Positions 53,723 through 63,126 of a stretch of DNA of 64,000 nt are shown one piece after another; the stretch's first letter is position 1; each line of letters opens with the position of its first letter. Source of the DNA: Paraburkholderia sp. FT54. GTDB taxonomy: Bacteria > Pseudomonadota > Gammaproteobacteria > Burkholderiales > Burkholderiaceae. Location: positions 806,001 through 870,000 of the forward strand of contig NZ_CP134197.1 of NCBI RefSeq assembly GCF_031585635.1. The letters run 5' to 3'. Made by a program: the position numbers and the translations under genes. Under the pieces are notes generated by a model, which saw only the letters and a program-made list of their open reading frames with translations, did not search any database and was not told the origin of the DNA.

Positions 53723-53910
53723 GTGGCGGGACATGGCGTGCTGTTTCTCTACGAGAGTCAACGGGCCATTTTTGCCCGCCAGCGGCGAAGCACGACGTGT
53801 AGTGCTCGCGTTGCCGCGAGAGGTAGTACGATATTCCCGTCCTTTCTCCTCACGCCTCGCGTGATGCGTCGTTCCGCGCTGGCGTGAGCATTCCAGACCC
53901 AGGAGGACCT

Positions 53911-54510
53911 ATGCGTGTACTCATAGTCGGCGCAACCGGACTGCTCGGCAAAGAGGTCGTTCGCCTGCTTTCGCCCGAACACCAGCTCATCGGCGCCAGC
54001 CGTACAGGCTCAGACCTGTTCGTCGACCTCGCGGACAAGGCATCCATCGTGTCCATGTATCAGCAACTCGGAACCGTGGATGCCGTGATTTGCGCCGCAG
54101 GCTCGGCGAAATTCGCGCCACTCGAATCGCTGACCGATGAAGATCTTTCGTTCAGTCTGGCCAACAAACTGATGGGTCAGATCAATCTCGTCCGATGCTC
54201 CTTCGGCCATGTTACGCGAGGTGGCTCCCTCACACTGACCAGCGGCATCCTGGCCCAGTATCCGATGAAAGGCAGCCCCGCCGTGAGTGTCGTGAACGCC
54301 GGGGTCGAGGCGTTCGGCAGATCGGCTGCACTCGAACTGCAGGGCAAGGCACGGGTCAATGTCGTCAGCCCTGGCTGGGTTTCCGAAACACTTGCCGCGA
54401 TGGGCCAGGCCCGCTCTGCCGGCGTTCCCGCCGAGGCCGTGGCCCACGCGTACAGGCAGAGTCTGGTCGAGGACATCACGGGCCAGGTCATTCAGGTCGT
54501 GAAGTGGTAA
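53911..54510 (+). CDS. Lin1944-type SDR without the Tyr/Lys catalytic pair
   Basis: 199-aa short-chain dehydrogenase-like protein with VGATGLLGKEV binding the nucleotide. Where classical SDRs have YxxxK, the sequence reads VSVVN, so the catalytic Tyr and Lys are replaced by Val and Asn. That is the hallmark of the Lin1944-like subgroup, whose function is unknown. AGGAGG precedes the ATG at 53911. Confidence 0.85.
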   Translation: MRVLIVGATGLLGKEVVRLLSPEHQLIGASRTGSDLFVDLADKASIVSMYQQLGTVDAVICAAGSAKFAPLESLTDEDLSFSLANKLMGQINLVRCSFGHVTRGGSLTLTSGILAQYPMKGSPAVSVVNAGVEAFGRSAALELQGKARVNVVSPGWVSETLAAMGQARSAGVPAEAVAHAYRQSLVEDITGQVIQVVKW

Positions 54511-54528
54511 GCGAGCGGACCCGGCATG

Positions 54529-55035
54529 TCATAAACGAATGATGTCAGTGAGCGGCGGGCGGATCGACCATCGCGCGCCTGCCGCGTGGCCGGTACGGTA
54601 AGCCGCGCTGGAGCGCAGATCGATCAGGTGCAGGGCATGGGCGCCATGCAGTTCGCGCAGCCCGTTGGCGTCGATGAAAACGGCATCGAGCGCCAGGTTT
54701 CGGCTGTCGCCCGATGCAGGGCGCCGCAAGGCCGCAGCATCTCGAGAAGCAACCAGCGCGGTTTCGATCCCCATCTGCGTGAGCCAGCTCGCGATAACCG
54801 GCGCGCGTACCTTGTCATGGTCGACCAGCAACACGCGCGCGCGGCGCGCGCCGATGGCCTGATCCGTCGCCTGCAGCAGTTGACCGCCTGGCGCATGGAC
54901 TGCGGCGGGCGCGCCGTCGCGGGTGAATTCAGCGGCACTGCGCACATCGAGCAAGATTTTTGTCGGGTGGGCGATTTTTCGCAGACCGTTAGTTGCGTGT
55001 TTGGCACTGGTCGACGCGAACGGAGGGACACGCAA
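54529..55035 (-). pseudogene. fragment of a multi-domain rhodanese protein
   Basis: 168 residues containing ILLDVRSAAEFTRDGAPAA, APGGQLLQATDQ and LHLIDLRSSAAYRTGHAAG, which match the middle of ~530-residue proteins made of four rhodanese domains. Both ends are missing and no catalytic Cys loop is seen. Lies next to the broken cupin gene; such rhodanese genes often accompany sulfur-amino-acid catabolism. Confidence 0.65.
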
Positions 55036-55066
55036 CGGTCAGTTGCAGGGTTGATCGGTACGCGGT

Positions 55067-55443
55067 CTACAACAGTCTGGGTGTACCGACCCAGACGACG
55101 ACCGACTCGATGGGAGCGGTATTTGCCCAGCTATGCGGCAGCGTCGATTCGTAATGCGCGCTATCTCCCGCGCGCAACTCAAATGTCTTGCCGTCCGGCG
55201 TCAGCGACACCTGACCGGCGATCGCATACACAAACTCCTCACCAGCATGCGTTGTCACTTCGTAACGCTCTTGCTCCGGCGGCATCTCACAAGAATGACC
55301 TCAAGATGACGGCCTCCGGTCACGTTGGTGAGTCTGGCAAACAGGTTCGCCGAGTCCCTGGGCAGGATGTCAATCAGCGGCGATTCTGATCCATTGTTAT
55401 TGCGAGGTTTGACCGTGCGTCGCACTTTGCGACGATTTTTCAT
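55067..55443 (-). pseudogene. frameshifted cupin-domain regulator remnant
   Basis: The C-terminal cupin of an Xre-cupin regulator: PLIDILPRDSANLFARLTN in one frame, then MPPEQERYEV, THAGEEFVYAIAGQ and WANTAPIESVVVWVGTP in another. A one-base loss near 55285 breaks the frame, and the helix-turn-helix that should precede is missing. Dead or truncated gene. Confidence 0.65.
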
Positions 55444-55556
55444 CGCGGCCCCCTGGGTGATCAGCATCGCCGGAAACTGCTGCCTGGCTGATAGCGACGC
55501 CCCAAGCGGACTAATGGTAGTCTCGCAGGCGACTATCCCAAGCCGAGCCGGAGCAC

Positions 55557-56507
55557 ATGAATAGACAGTGGACCACAGCCGATATTGCGCCGCAGATCGG
55601 CAAGCGAGTTCTCATCACAGGAGCGAACAGCGGGATCGGCTACCATGCCGCGTTGACTCTGGCGCGCAAAGGGGCGCAGGTCGTTCTGGCATGCCGCGAT
55701 CAACAGCGCGGAGAAGAGGCCCTATCCCGTCTGAACGCCGCCGCACCCGACGCTCGCGCCGAACTGGCGATTCTCGATCTCGCCTCCCTCGACTCCGTAC
55801 ACCAGTTCGCGCGGCGGGAGCTCGTCGAGCAGCGCCCCATTCACATTCTGGTCAACAACGCTGGCGTCATGGCGCCGCCAAAACGGCTCGAGACAGTCGA
55901 CGGCTTCGAACTGCAGTTTGGCACCAACGTACTCGGTCATTTCGCATTGACTGCGCTTCTGATGCCCGCTCTCGAACTGGCTGCGGCCGGATCGCCCGAC
56001 CGACCACGGATCGTCACGATCGCTTCCATCGCGCACAAGCGAGGACAAATCGATTTCGATGATCTCCAATCCAGAAAGACGTATTCGCCGATGCGGTCCT
56101 ATCGGCAGTCGAAGCTCGCGGATCTGATATTCGCGTTCGAGCTCGACCGGCGTTTGCGCGCTGCGAATTCCCGCCTGATGTCGGTTGCCGCTCACCCCGG
56201 CGTCGCAAACACCAATCTGTTTCGAGGTGGGGATCGCTCCGCGATTTCAGGAGTTGCCCGCGACGTCCTCAGTCATTTCATCGGCGCCGTACTGAACACC
56301 GATTTCGCAGGCGCGCTGCCGACCCTTTACGCGGCTACTTCGCGTGACGTCCGCGACGGTGGCTACTACGGTCCACAAGGCCTTCTGGAGGCACGCGGAA
56401 GCAGGATTGGCGAGGCCAGCGTCGCCGGCCAGGCGAAGGACGCTTCGACTGCCGGCCATTTGTGGCAGGTGTGCGAAGAGCTCGCTCAGGTGCGCTTGCG
56501 CCCGTAG
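55557..56507 (+). CDS. SDR oxidoreductase, retinol-dehydrogenase type
   Basis: 316-aa SDR: TGANSGIGYHAAL for NADP binding, VNNAGVMAPP, catalytic Ser in TIASIAHKRG and YRQSKLADL with Tyr and Lys. This subgroup often acts on hydrophobic alcohols and aldehydes. Free-standing gene downstream of decayed sequence. Confidence 0.9.
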   Translation: MNRQWTTADIAPQIGKRVLITGANSGIGYHAALTLARKGAQVVLACRDQQRGEEALSRLNAAAPDARAELAILDLASLDSVHQFARRELVEQRPIHILVNNAGVMAPPKRLETVDGFELQFGTNVLGHFALTALLMPALELAAAGSPDRPRIVTIASIAHKRGQIDFDDLQSRKTYSPMRSYRQSKLADLIFAFELDRRLRAANSRLMSVAAHPGVANTNLFRGGDRSAISGVARDVLSHFIGAVLNTDFAGALPTLYAATSRDVRDGGYYGPQGLLEARGSRIGEASVAGQAKDASTAGHLWQVCEELAQVRLRP

Positions 56508-56721
56508 CGCTGTCCGGCACTGGATGAAAAAATCAGGCGACCTCGAACACGTCGACAAAACCGCTGGTCATGCTGCCTATACCCCCGTATAGGCAAGTTA
56601 CGCTAACGCGGCATCGGCATAACCCCCCGTAGAGTAGATTTGCGCTCCGGCAGAACCTACCCTTCTCTCATTCCGACAGAATCCGCGAGCACGCCAGCCC
56701 GCGGTGCGGCAGGAGAACCGA

Positions 56722-57144
56722 ATGACTCTCGAATTTTTAAGCCATCAAGTCATTTTCGACCAGGCGGTCCAGCATCTTTTCCGGCAGCGCGAAGCAGCGC
56801 TCCTGCCGCGCGGCGGCGGCGCATATCGCGGTTACGGCGGCGGCTGTCCGGTCGGCAACCTGATCAAGCCACGCGACTACTTGACGGCGATGGAAGGGGT
56901 TCCCATTCACTACGTCAGCAAGCAAAGGCACGAAGTGCCCGCCTATATGGACGTGGGTGTCGCCGCGCTGAAAAGAGCGCTACTGCGTTCGAAGATCAAC
57001 GTATACGACCCGCAGACGGTCAACCTGCTGAGCTGCCTGCAAAACGTGCATGACGTCTTCGGTGTCTGGGAATGGGGCGACAGGCTGCAATCGATCGCGC
57101 GTCAATTCGGCCTCAACGCCGACCTTCTGACGAACGCTGCGTAA
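56722..57144 (+). CDS. conserved hypothetical protein
   Basis: 140-aa cytoplasmic protein. AGGAG precedes the ATG. It has a Gly-rich stretch (PRGGGAYRGYGGGCPVG) and an acidic/aromatic C-terminal half (VHDVFGVWEWGDRLQ). I recognise no family. Neighbouring tautomerase may be unrelated. Confidence 0.65.
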   Translation: MTLEFLSHQVIFDQAVQHLFRQREAALLPRGGGAYRGYGGGCPVGNLIKPRDYLTAMEGVPIHYVSKQRHEVPAYMDVGVAALKRALLRSKINVYDPQTVNLLSCLQNVHDVFGVWEWGDRLQSIARQFGLNADLLTNAA

Positions 57145-57245
57145 GGCAGCGTAAGGCGGCCTAATGCGGGCCGGGCTCAAGCGCGCGTCGTGCGGTGCCG
57201 CTATGATTGCAGCTGCAGTTCCATGCCAACCCGCAGGAGTACGTT

Positions 57246-57443
57246 ATGCCGGAAGTCGTTGTTTACGCAGTAGCAGGCCGCTCAGCCGAGCAGAAGAAAG
57301 CGCTGATGACGGGGATTACCAAAGTGGTGGTGGACAGCCTCGGCGTCGCCGCCGAACAGGTTGTCGTGCAGATCGTGGAGTCTGCCCCAGACTCCAAGTC
57401 AAGAGGCGGCATTCCGTTCAGCGAGCGCCAGCACACCTCTTGA
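57246..57443 (+). CDS. 4-oxalocrotonate tautomerase-family protein
   Basis: 65-aa tautomerase. After Met removal the N-terminal Pro1 (MPEVVVYA) is the catalytic base, and Arg11 (AGRSAEQ) is conserved. AGGAG precedes the ATG. Such enzymes shift double bonds in enol/keto acids from aromatic degradation. No aromatic pathway lies nearby. Confidence 0.88.
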   Translation: MPEVVVYAVAGRSAEQKKALMTGITKVVVDSLGVAAEQVVVQIVESAPDSKSRGGIPFSERQHTS

Positions 57444-57525
57444 ACCCACATGAATCCGCATGCCGGCCGACCGGCATGCGGTTGCGCCGCGGCCGACCGG
57501 CCGCGGACGCAATCCACCGGCGCGC

Positions 57526-58461
<936 letters not shown>

Positions 58462-58477
58462 AGCGCCGACCCTCGAG

Positions 58478-59332
58478 TCAACGGGGCTGCTTGATGAACG
58501 CCTGGAATGCCCCAGCATAGTCCGGATGCCAGCGCGACAACGCGGGCCTGTTCTCGACGATATCGCCCGCCGCCCACAGAATGCGCAATTCGTCGAGCGA
58601 ACGCGGCACGTCGTTGTCGGGGCACAGTATGTAGAAGTCGCCGGCGTCGAGACGCTCGAACATGAAATCGACGGTCTGCTCCGGCGTCCATGCGGCGGCG
58701 GGCTTTTCCACGCGGCCGTTGCGAGTCAGTTCCGTGAACACGAAGCCAGGAATCAGCAGATGAGCGCTAATCTGGCAGTCGGCGGTGTTGCGCAGTTCAT
58801 GCTGCAGCGCTTCGGTGAATGCTTTCAGACCGGCCTTGGCCACGTTGTATGCGGGGTCGCCCGGCGGCGTGGTAATGCCTTGCTTGGAACCGGTGTTGAT
58901 CACGAGCCCCGGACGACCGCGCTTGATCATGTCCGGCACGAAGACCTGCGTACCATGGATCACACCCCACAGATTGACACCCAGCACGCGCTCCCAGTTC
59001 CCGGTTGGACCGAACATCCCGCTGCCGGGCTGAATGCCGGCATTGTTCATCAGCAAGTCCGCTCCGCCAAAGCGTTCGACGACGGTCGCGTGCAGGCGGC
59101 GAACATCGTCGGCGACGCTGACGTCGGTCTCAACCGCGAAGACGTCTTGCGTACCGTTTGCGGCCAGCGCGGCGACTTCCTCCACGGCCCGCGCGACGCG
59201 GTCGGCGCCGAGATCAGCAATGCAGACACGCAGCCCAAGCTGCGCAAAGCGTTTGGCAGCAGCCAGGCCGATGCCGGCGGCGCCGCCGGTGATGACGGCG
59301 ACGGCGCCCGGAGTCAGGGCAGAATGAGTCAT
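58478..59332 (-). CDS. SDR oxidoreductase, upstream of the lactonase
   Basis: 284-aa classical SDR. ITGGAAGIGLAAAKRF binds NAD(P), LLMNNAGIQPG, NTGSKQG with Ser, and YNVAKAGLK with catalytic Tyr and Lys. AAGGAG precedes the ATG. Likely dehydrogenates a sugar or alcohol that feeds the lactonase. A LysR gene lies upstream on the same strand. Confidence 0.9.
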   Translation of the reverse strand: MTHSALTPGAVAVITGGAAGIGLAAAKRFAQLGLRVCIADLGADRVARAVEEVAALAANGTQDVFAVETDVSVADDVRRLHATVVERFGGADLLMNNAGIQPGSGMFGPTGNWERVLGVNLWGVIHGTQVFVPDMIKRGRPGLVINTGSKQGITTPPGDPAYNVAKAGLKAFTEALQHELRNTADCQISAHLLIPGFVFTELTRNGRVEKPAAAWTPEQTVDFMFERLDAGDFYILCPDNDVPRSLDELRILWAAGDIVENRPALSRWHPDYAGAFQAFIKQPR

Positions 59333-59506
59333 CAGAATTCTCCTTGGTGCCGGAATCGCGGCGCCGACAAGCGACTACGATCCCGAGCCGTTGAAACAGT
59401 GAGGCGGCGATCCTAGCATGAACTTTTTTTCGCGTGACGCACGGGACTCGCATTGGGGAGCGTCGCGAAGCATGGCGCAGTACCGCCGCGCGGAGCCAGT
59501 CGAGCG

Positions 59507-60418
59507 TCAGGTCGCCACCGCGGGCAACTTGAGCAAGTCGAGAAAAGCACGGGCGACAGGTATGAGCGGTTCTCCCGCGCTGCCCTTAAAAACCGCCGCG
59601 AGTTCCCAGCAGGGCTCCTCGGCTTCGCGCAGCCGCGCCGTTGCGACCGGCGCGCCGCGCGTGCCCCCTCGCGCGGCGGCCACGGATTCGGGCACCATGC
59701 TGATCGCAAGCCCATGTGCGGCCAGTTCAAGCAACATCGGCATGTCGTTGACCTCGAAGCTGGTGCGACGCTGCAGACTTGCCGCCGCAAAGCATCGATC
59801 GACGAGCCGCCGCACGCTCCACTCCGGGCGCAGGTCGGCGAATGTTTCGTCGACGAGATCGGCCAGCGCCAGCCCGCTGGCGCCCGCAAGTCGATGATGC
59901 CTCGCGCAGACGACCACCATTCCTTCGCATGCGAACATGTGCGATCCGAGATCGTCGAGCGACGTATCCGGTGGTTGTGTGAACGCGAGATCGAGGCGAC
60001 CTTCCCCTACCTCGTCGATCAACGCACGCGAGCCGTCCAGTGTCAATTCGATGTCGATCCCGCCGAACGCGGCCCGAAACTGCCCCAGAGAAGCGGGCAG
60101 GTCGAGGAAAGGCGCGAGTCCGTGAATCGCACCGATACTCAGCCGACCGCGTGAGAGACCGTGAACCTGCGTGACAGCATGTCGCGCGTCGCGCGCCGCA
60201 GCCAGTACCCGCTGCGCTTCTGCGAACAGCACTTCGCCGGCGGGCGTCAAGGCGACTCGCCTGGTGCTGCGATTGAACAATGGTCCGCCCAGGTCTTCTT
60301 CCAGCGAGCGGATCGATGCGGACAATCCGGACTGCACGAGGTTCAGGCGCCGCGCCGCGCGCGTGAAATGCCGCTCTTCCGCGACCGCCACGAAATGTTC
60401 CAGCTGCTTCAGATCCAC
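59507..60418 (-). CDS. LysR-type transcriptional regulator
   Basis: 303-aa regulator with the N-terminal helix-turn-helix (MDLKQLEHFVAVAEERHF, then LVQSGLSASIRSLEEDLGG) and a periplasmic-binding-type effector domain. It is divergent from the aldo/keto reductase and points to the SDR-lactonase pair behind it. A perfect 9-bp inverted repeat lies in the divergent promoter region. Confidence 0.92.
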   Translation of the reverse strand: MDLKQLEHFVAVAEERHFTRAARRLNLVQSGLSASIRSLEEDLGGPLFNRSTRRVALTPAGEVLFAEAQRVLAAARDARHAVTQVHGLSRGRLSIGAIHGLAPFLDLPASLGQFRAAFGGIDIELTLDGSRALIDEVGEGRLDLAFTQPPDTSLDDLGSHMFACEGMVVVCARHHRLAGASGLALADLVDETFADLRPEWSVRRLVDRCFAAASLQRRTSFEVNDMPMLLELAAHGLAISMVPESVAAARGGTRGAPVATARLREAEEPCWELAAVFKGSAGEPLIPVARAFLDLLKLPAVAT

Positions 60419-60464
60419 GTTGACACTCTTTCTTGCAGAGACGATTAATCACGGAAACCGCACA

Positions 60465-60501
60465 ATTGAATCATATCTTTCTATTGGAATGGTGATTCAA
60501 T
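60465..60501. promoter_or_regulatory. inverted repeat in LysR/aldo-keto reductase intergenic region
   Basis: ATTGAATCA at 60465-60473 and TGATTCAAT at 60493-60501 are perfect inverted copies 19 bp apart. Likely binding site of the LysR protein, which would then control both directions. Confidence 0.55.
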
Positions 60502-60620
60502 CTCCGTTATCGTCGAATGTCTGAAGACGTGAAAGAGCGCCAGGCGCGAAATGCGGGCGTAATGGAAATCACGGCCGCACGCCGGTTGTCAATCCTCGCA
60601 ACATACATGGAGATCGCATC

Positions 60621-61676
60621 ATGGACTACCGTCAACTTGGCCGTTCGGGCCTGAAGGTGTCGACCATCACGCTAGGCACGATGACGATGGGCGGCAAAGG
60701 CAAATTCGCCAGCGTCGGCGAGGTTGGCCTCGACGAGGCGCGCCGGCAGATCGACATGTGCATCGATGCGGGCGTCAACCTGATCGATACCGCTGATGTC
60801 TATTCGAACGGTGCGTCGGAGGAAATCGTCGGTCAGGCGCTCGGCGGAAAGCGCAAAGGTGGCGTGCTGATCGCGACGAAAGCCCGCTTTCCCATGGGTG
60901 ACGGCCCGAACGACCGGGGTCTGTCGCGGCATCATTTGATAGAAGCCTGCGAGGCGAGCCTGCGCCGTCTCAAGACGGATGTGATCGATCTCTACCAGGT
61001 GCACGAATGGGACGGACTCACGCCGCTCGAAGAAACACTTGAAGCGCTCGACCTGCTCGTACGGCACGGCAAGGTCCGCTATGTCGGCTGCTCGAACTAT
61101 TCAGGCTGGCACCTTATGAAGGCGTTGCATGTGAGCGAACGCGATCGTGTGCCGCGCTTCGTGAGCCAACAGATCCATTACACGCTCGAAGCACGCGAAG
61201 CGGAATACGAACTCGCGCCGATTGCGCTCGATCAAGGCCTGGGCATTCTCGTCTGGAGCCCGCTCGCAGGCGGCCTCCTGTCAGGTAAGCACCGTCGCGA
61301 CGCGACGCCCGAGGGTACGCGTCAGCTCGCCGGCTGGACGGAGCCGCCAATCCGCGACGCCGAACGACTGTGGTCGATTGTCGACACGCTTGTTGAAATC
61401 GCTGGCGAGCTGAATGTCTCGGCCGCTCAGGTCGCGCTCGCATGGACGCTCGGGCGCGCCGCGGTCACCTCGGTCATCATTGGCGGACGCAACGAGAAGC
61501 AGCTGCTCGACAACCTCGGCGCGGCGAATCTCCGGCTGAGCGCCGAACAGCGCGAGCGGCTCGACAAGGTGAGCGCGCCGCCCCTGCTCTACCCGTACTG
61601 GCATCAGGCGCGGACCGCGCACGATCGTCTTTCGCCTGCGGACCTGTCGCTGCTGGAGCCCCATCTCAACGCGTAG
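60621..61676 (+). CDS. aldo/keto reductase
   Basis: 351-aa NADPH-dependent reductase of the (beta/alpha)8 fold. The catalytic tetrad is visible: Asp and Tyr in IDTADVYSNG, Lys in IATKARFPM, His in YQVHEWDG. GGAG precedes the ATG. Divergent from the LysR gene. Likely part of a sugar catabolic set with the Gfo/Idh/MocA dehydrogenase and MFS transporter downstream. Confidence 0.92.
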   Translation: MDYRQLGRSGLKVSTITLGTMTMGGKGKFASVGEVGLDEARRQIDMCIDAGVNLIDTADVYSNGASEEIVGQALGGKRKGGVLIATKARFPMGDGPNDRGLSRHHLIEACEASLRRLKTDVIDLYQVHEWDGLTPLEETLEALDLLVRHGKVRYVGCSNYSGWHLMKALHVSERDRVPRFVSQQIHYTLEAREAEYELAPIALDQGLGILVWSPLAGGLLSGKHRRDATPEGTRQLAGWTEPPIRDAERLWSIVDTLVEIAGELNVSAAQVALAWTLGRAAVTSVIIGGRNEKQLLDNLGAANLRLSAEQRERLDKVSAPPLLYPYWHQARTAHDRLSPADLSLLEPHLNA

Positions 61677-61965
61677 ATTGTGACGCGGCCGGCACCGGCT
61701 TCCGGCCGCTCTGAAAGATCGTCCGTCATTCGCGGATGTCGATCTCGCGCGGATCGCGGTCGTGCCATCGCGAAGCCGACTTGTGCTTGCAGCCACGACA
61801 CTCGACCGTGGCGCGCCGTCCTGGGGCCGCCGCGCCATCGAGCCGACGGATGTCCCCTTCACGCGTGGCATCACGCAGTCCACCACCGACATGGTGCGCT
61901 GCCACCCGACCGGTGGCAGCCGCGCTTCACTCACATTAAAACTAACCACGTAACACCGAATCACC

Positions 61966-63045
61966 ATGAAAAAACTCAGGACGGCCATCATCGGTTGCGG
62001 AAAGGTCGGTCATTTCCATGCCCGGGCGCTCGCGAAACTCGAGAATTCGGACTTCGTCGCGGTGTGCAGCACCTCTCTCGACCGGGCAAAGGCCTTCGCC
62101 CAACAATACGGCGTGCATGCGTACGATAGCGTCGAAGAGATGGTGGAGACCGCGCAGGTCGACGTCGTATGCATCTGCACTCCGCATCCTCAGCACGCTT
62201 CCGTTGCGATCGCCGCCTTGAGAAGCGGCTGTCACGTTCTCATCGAGAAGCCCCTCGCTTCGTCGCTCGAAGACTGCGATGCGATCCTCTCATGCGCGGA
62301 AGAACACCAGCGTACGGTCGGCGTCGTGTGCCAACGGCGCTTTTATCCGTCCGCGATGCGCATCAAGCAGGCCATCGATGCCGGCAAGATCGGCCGCCCA
62401 GTGATCGGCAACGTCGTCATGCTCGGATGGCGCGACCGCCAGTACTACGAGAGCGATCCCTGGCGTGGCTCGTGGGCTGGCGAAGGAGGCGGCGTGCTCG
62501 TGAACCAGGCGCCTCATCAGCTCGATCTGCTCCTCTGGTATCTGGGGGATATCGATGAAGTCTACGGAGTATGGAAGAACGTCAACCACGACTACATCGA
62601 GGTTGAAGACACCGCAGCGGCCATCGTCAAGTTCAAAAGCGGCGCGATTGCCAACATTCTGGTCAGCAACGCACAGAATCCTGCCTTGTACGGCAAGGTC
62701 CATATTCACGGCGACAACGGTGCGTCGGTCGGCGTGCAGACGGACGGGGGCGCGATGTTCATCGCCGGTGTGTCGACCATCACCGAACCGCCTTACAACG
62801 ATATCTGGACGATCAAGAACGAAGAAGGGATGCTTGCCGAGTGGAAAAACGCGGATGCGGAGACTTTCAATTCCGAGGATTCCCTGTACTTCTATCACGA
62901 GCGACAAATAGATGATTTCCTGACTGCCGTTCTCAACGACACGAAGCCTTTGATCGACGGCCTGGACGGCCGCAAGACCGTAGAACTGTTCACAGCCATC
63001 TATCGCAGCACGCAAAGCAATGCGGTTGTAAAACTCCCACTCTAA
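61966..63045 (+). CDS. Gfo/Idh/MocA-family dehydrogenase
   Basis: 359-aa NAD(P)-dependent sugar or inositol-type dehydrogenase. GCGKVGHFHARAL binds the cofactor, EKPLA carries the conserved Lys, and GGVLVNQAPHQLDLL includes the active-site His. About 290 bp after the aldo/keto reductase and 81 bp before the MFS gene, same strand. Substrate unknown. Confidence 0.92.
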   Translation: MKKLRTAIIGCGKVGHFHARALAKLENSDFVAVCSTSLDRAKAFAQQYGVHAYDSVEEMVETAQVDVVCICTPHPQHASVAIAALRSGCHVLIEKPLASSLEDCDAILSCAEEHQRTVGVVCQRRFYPSAMRIKQAIDAGKIGRPVIGNVVMLGWRDRQYYESDPWRGSWAGEGGGVLVNQAPHQLDLLLWYLGDIDEVYGVWKNVNHDYIEVEDTAAAIVKFKSGAIANILVSNAQNPALYGKVHIHGDNGASVGVQTDGGAMFIAGVSTITEPPYNDIWTIKNEEGMLAEWKNADAETFNSEDSLYFYHERQIDDFLTAVLNDTKPLIDGLDGRKTVELFTAIYRSTQSNAVVKLPL

Positions 63046-63126
63046 GCAAAAAAACGAATCGCCGGAGTGCCATGCGGGCAACGCATGTTTGAGCGAGCCT
63101 CCGGCCAGCTTCTTGAATGCGAAATC

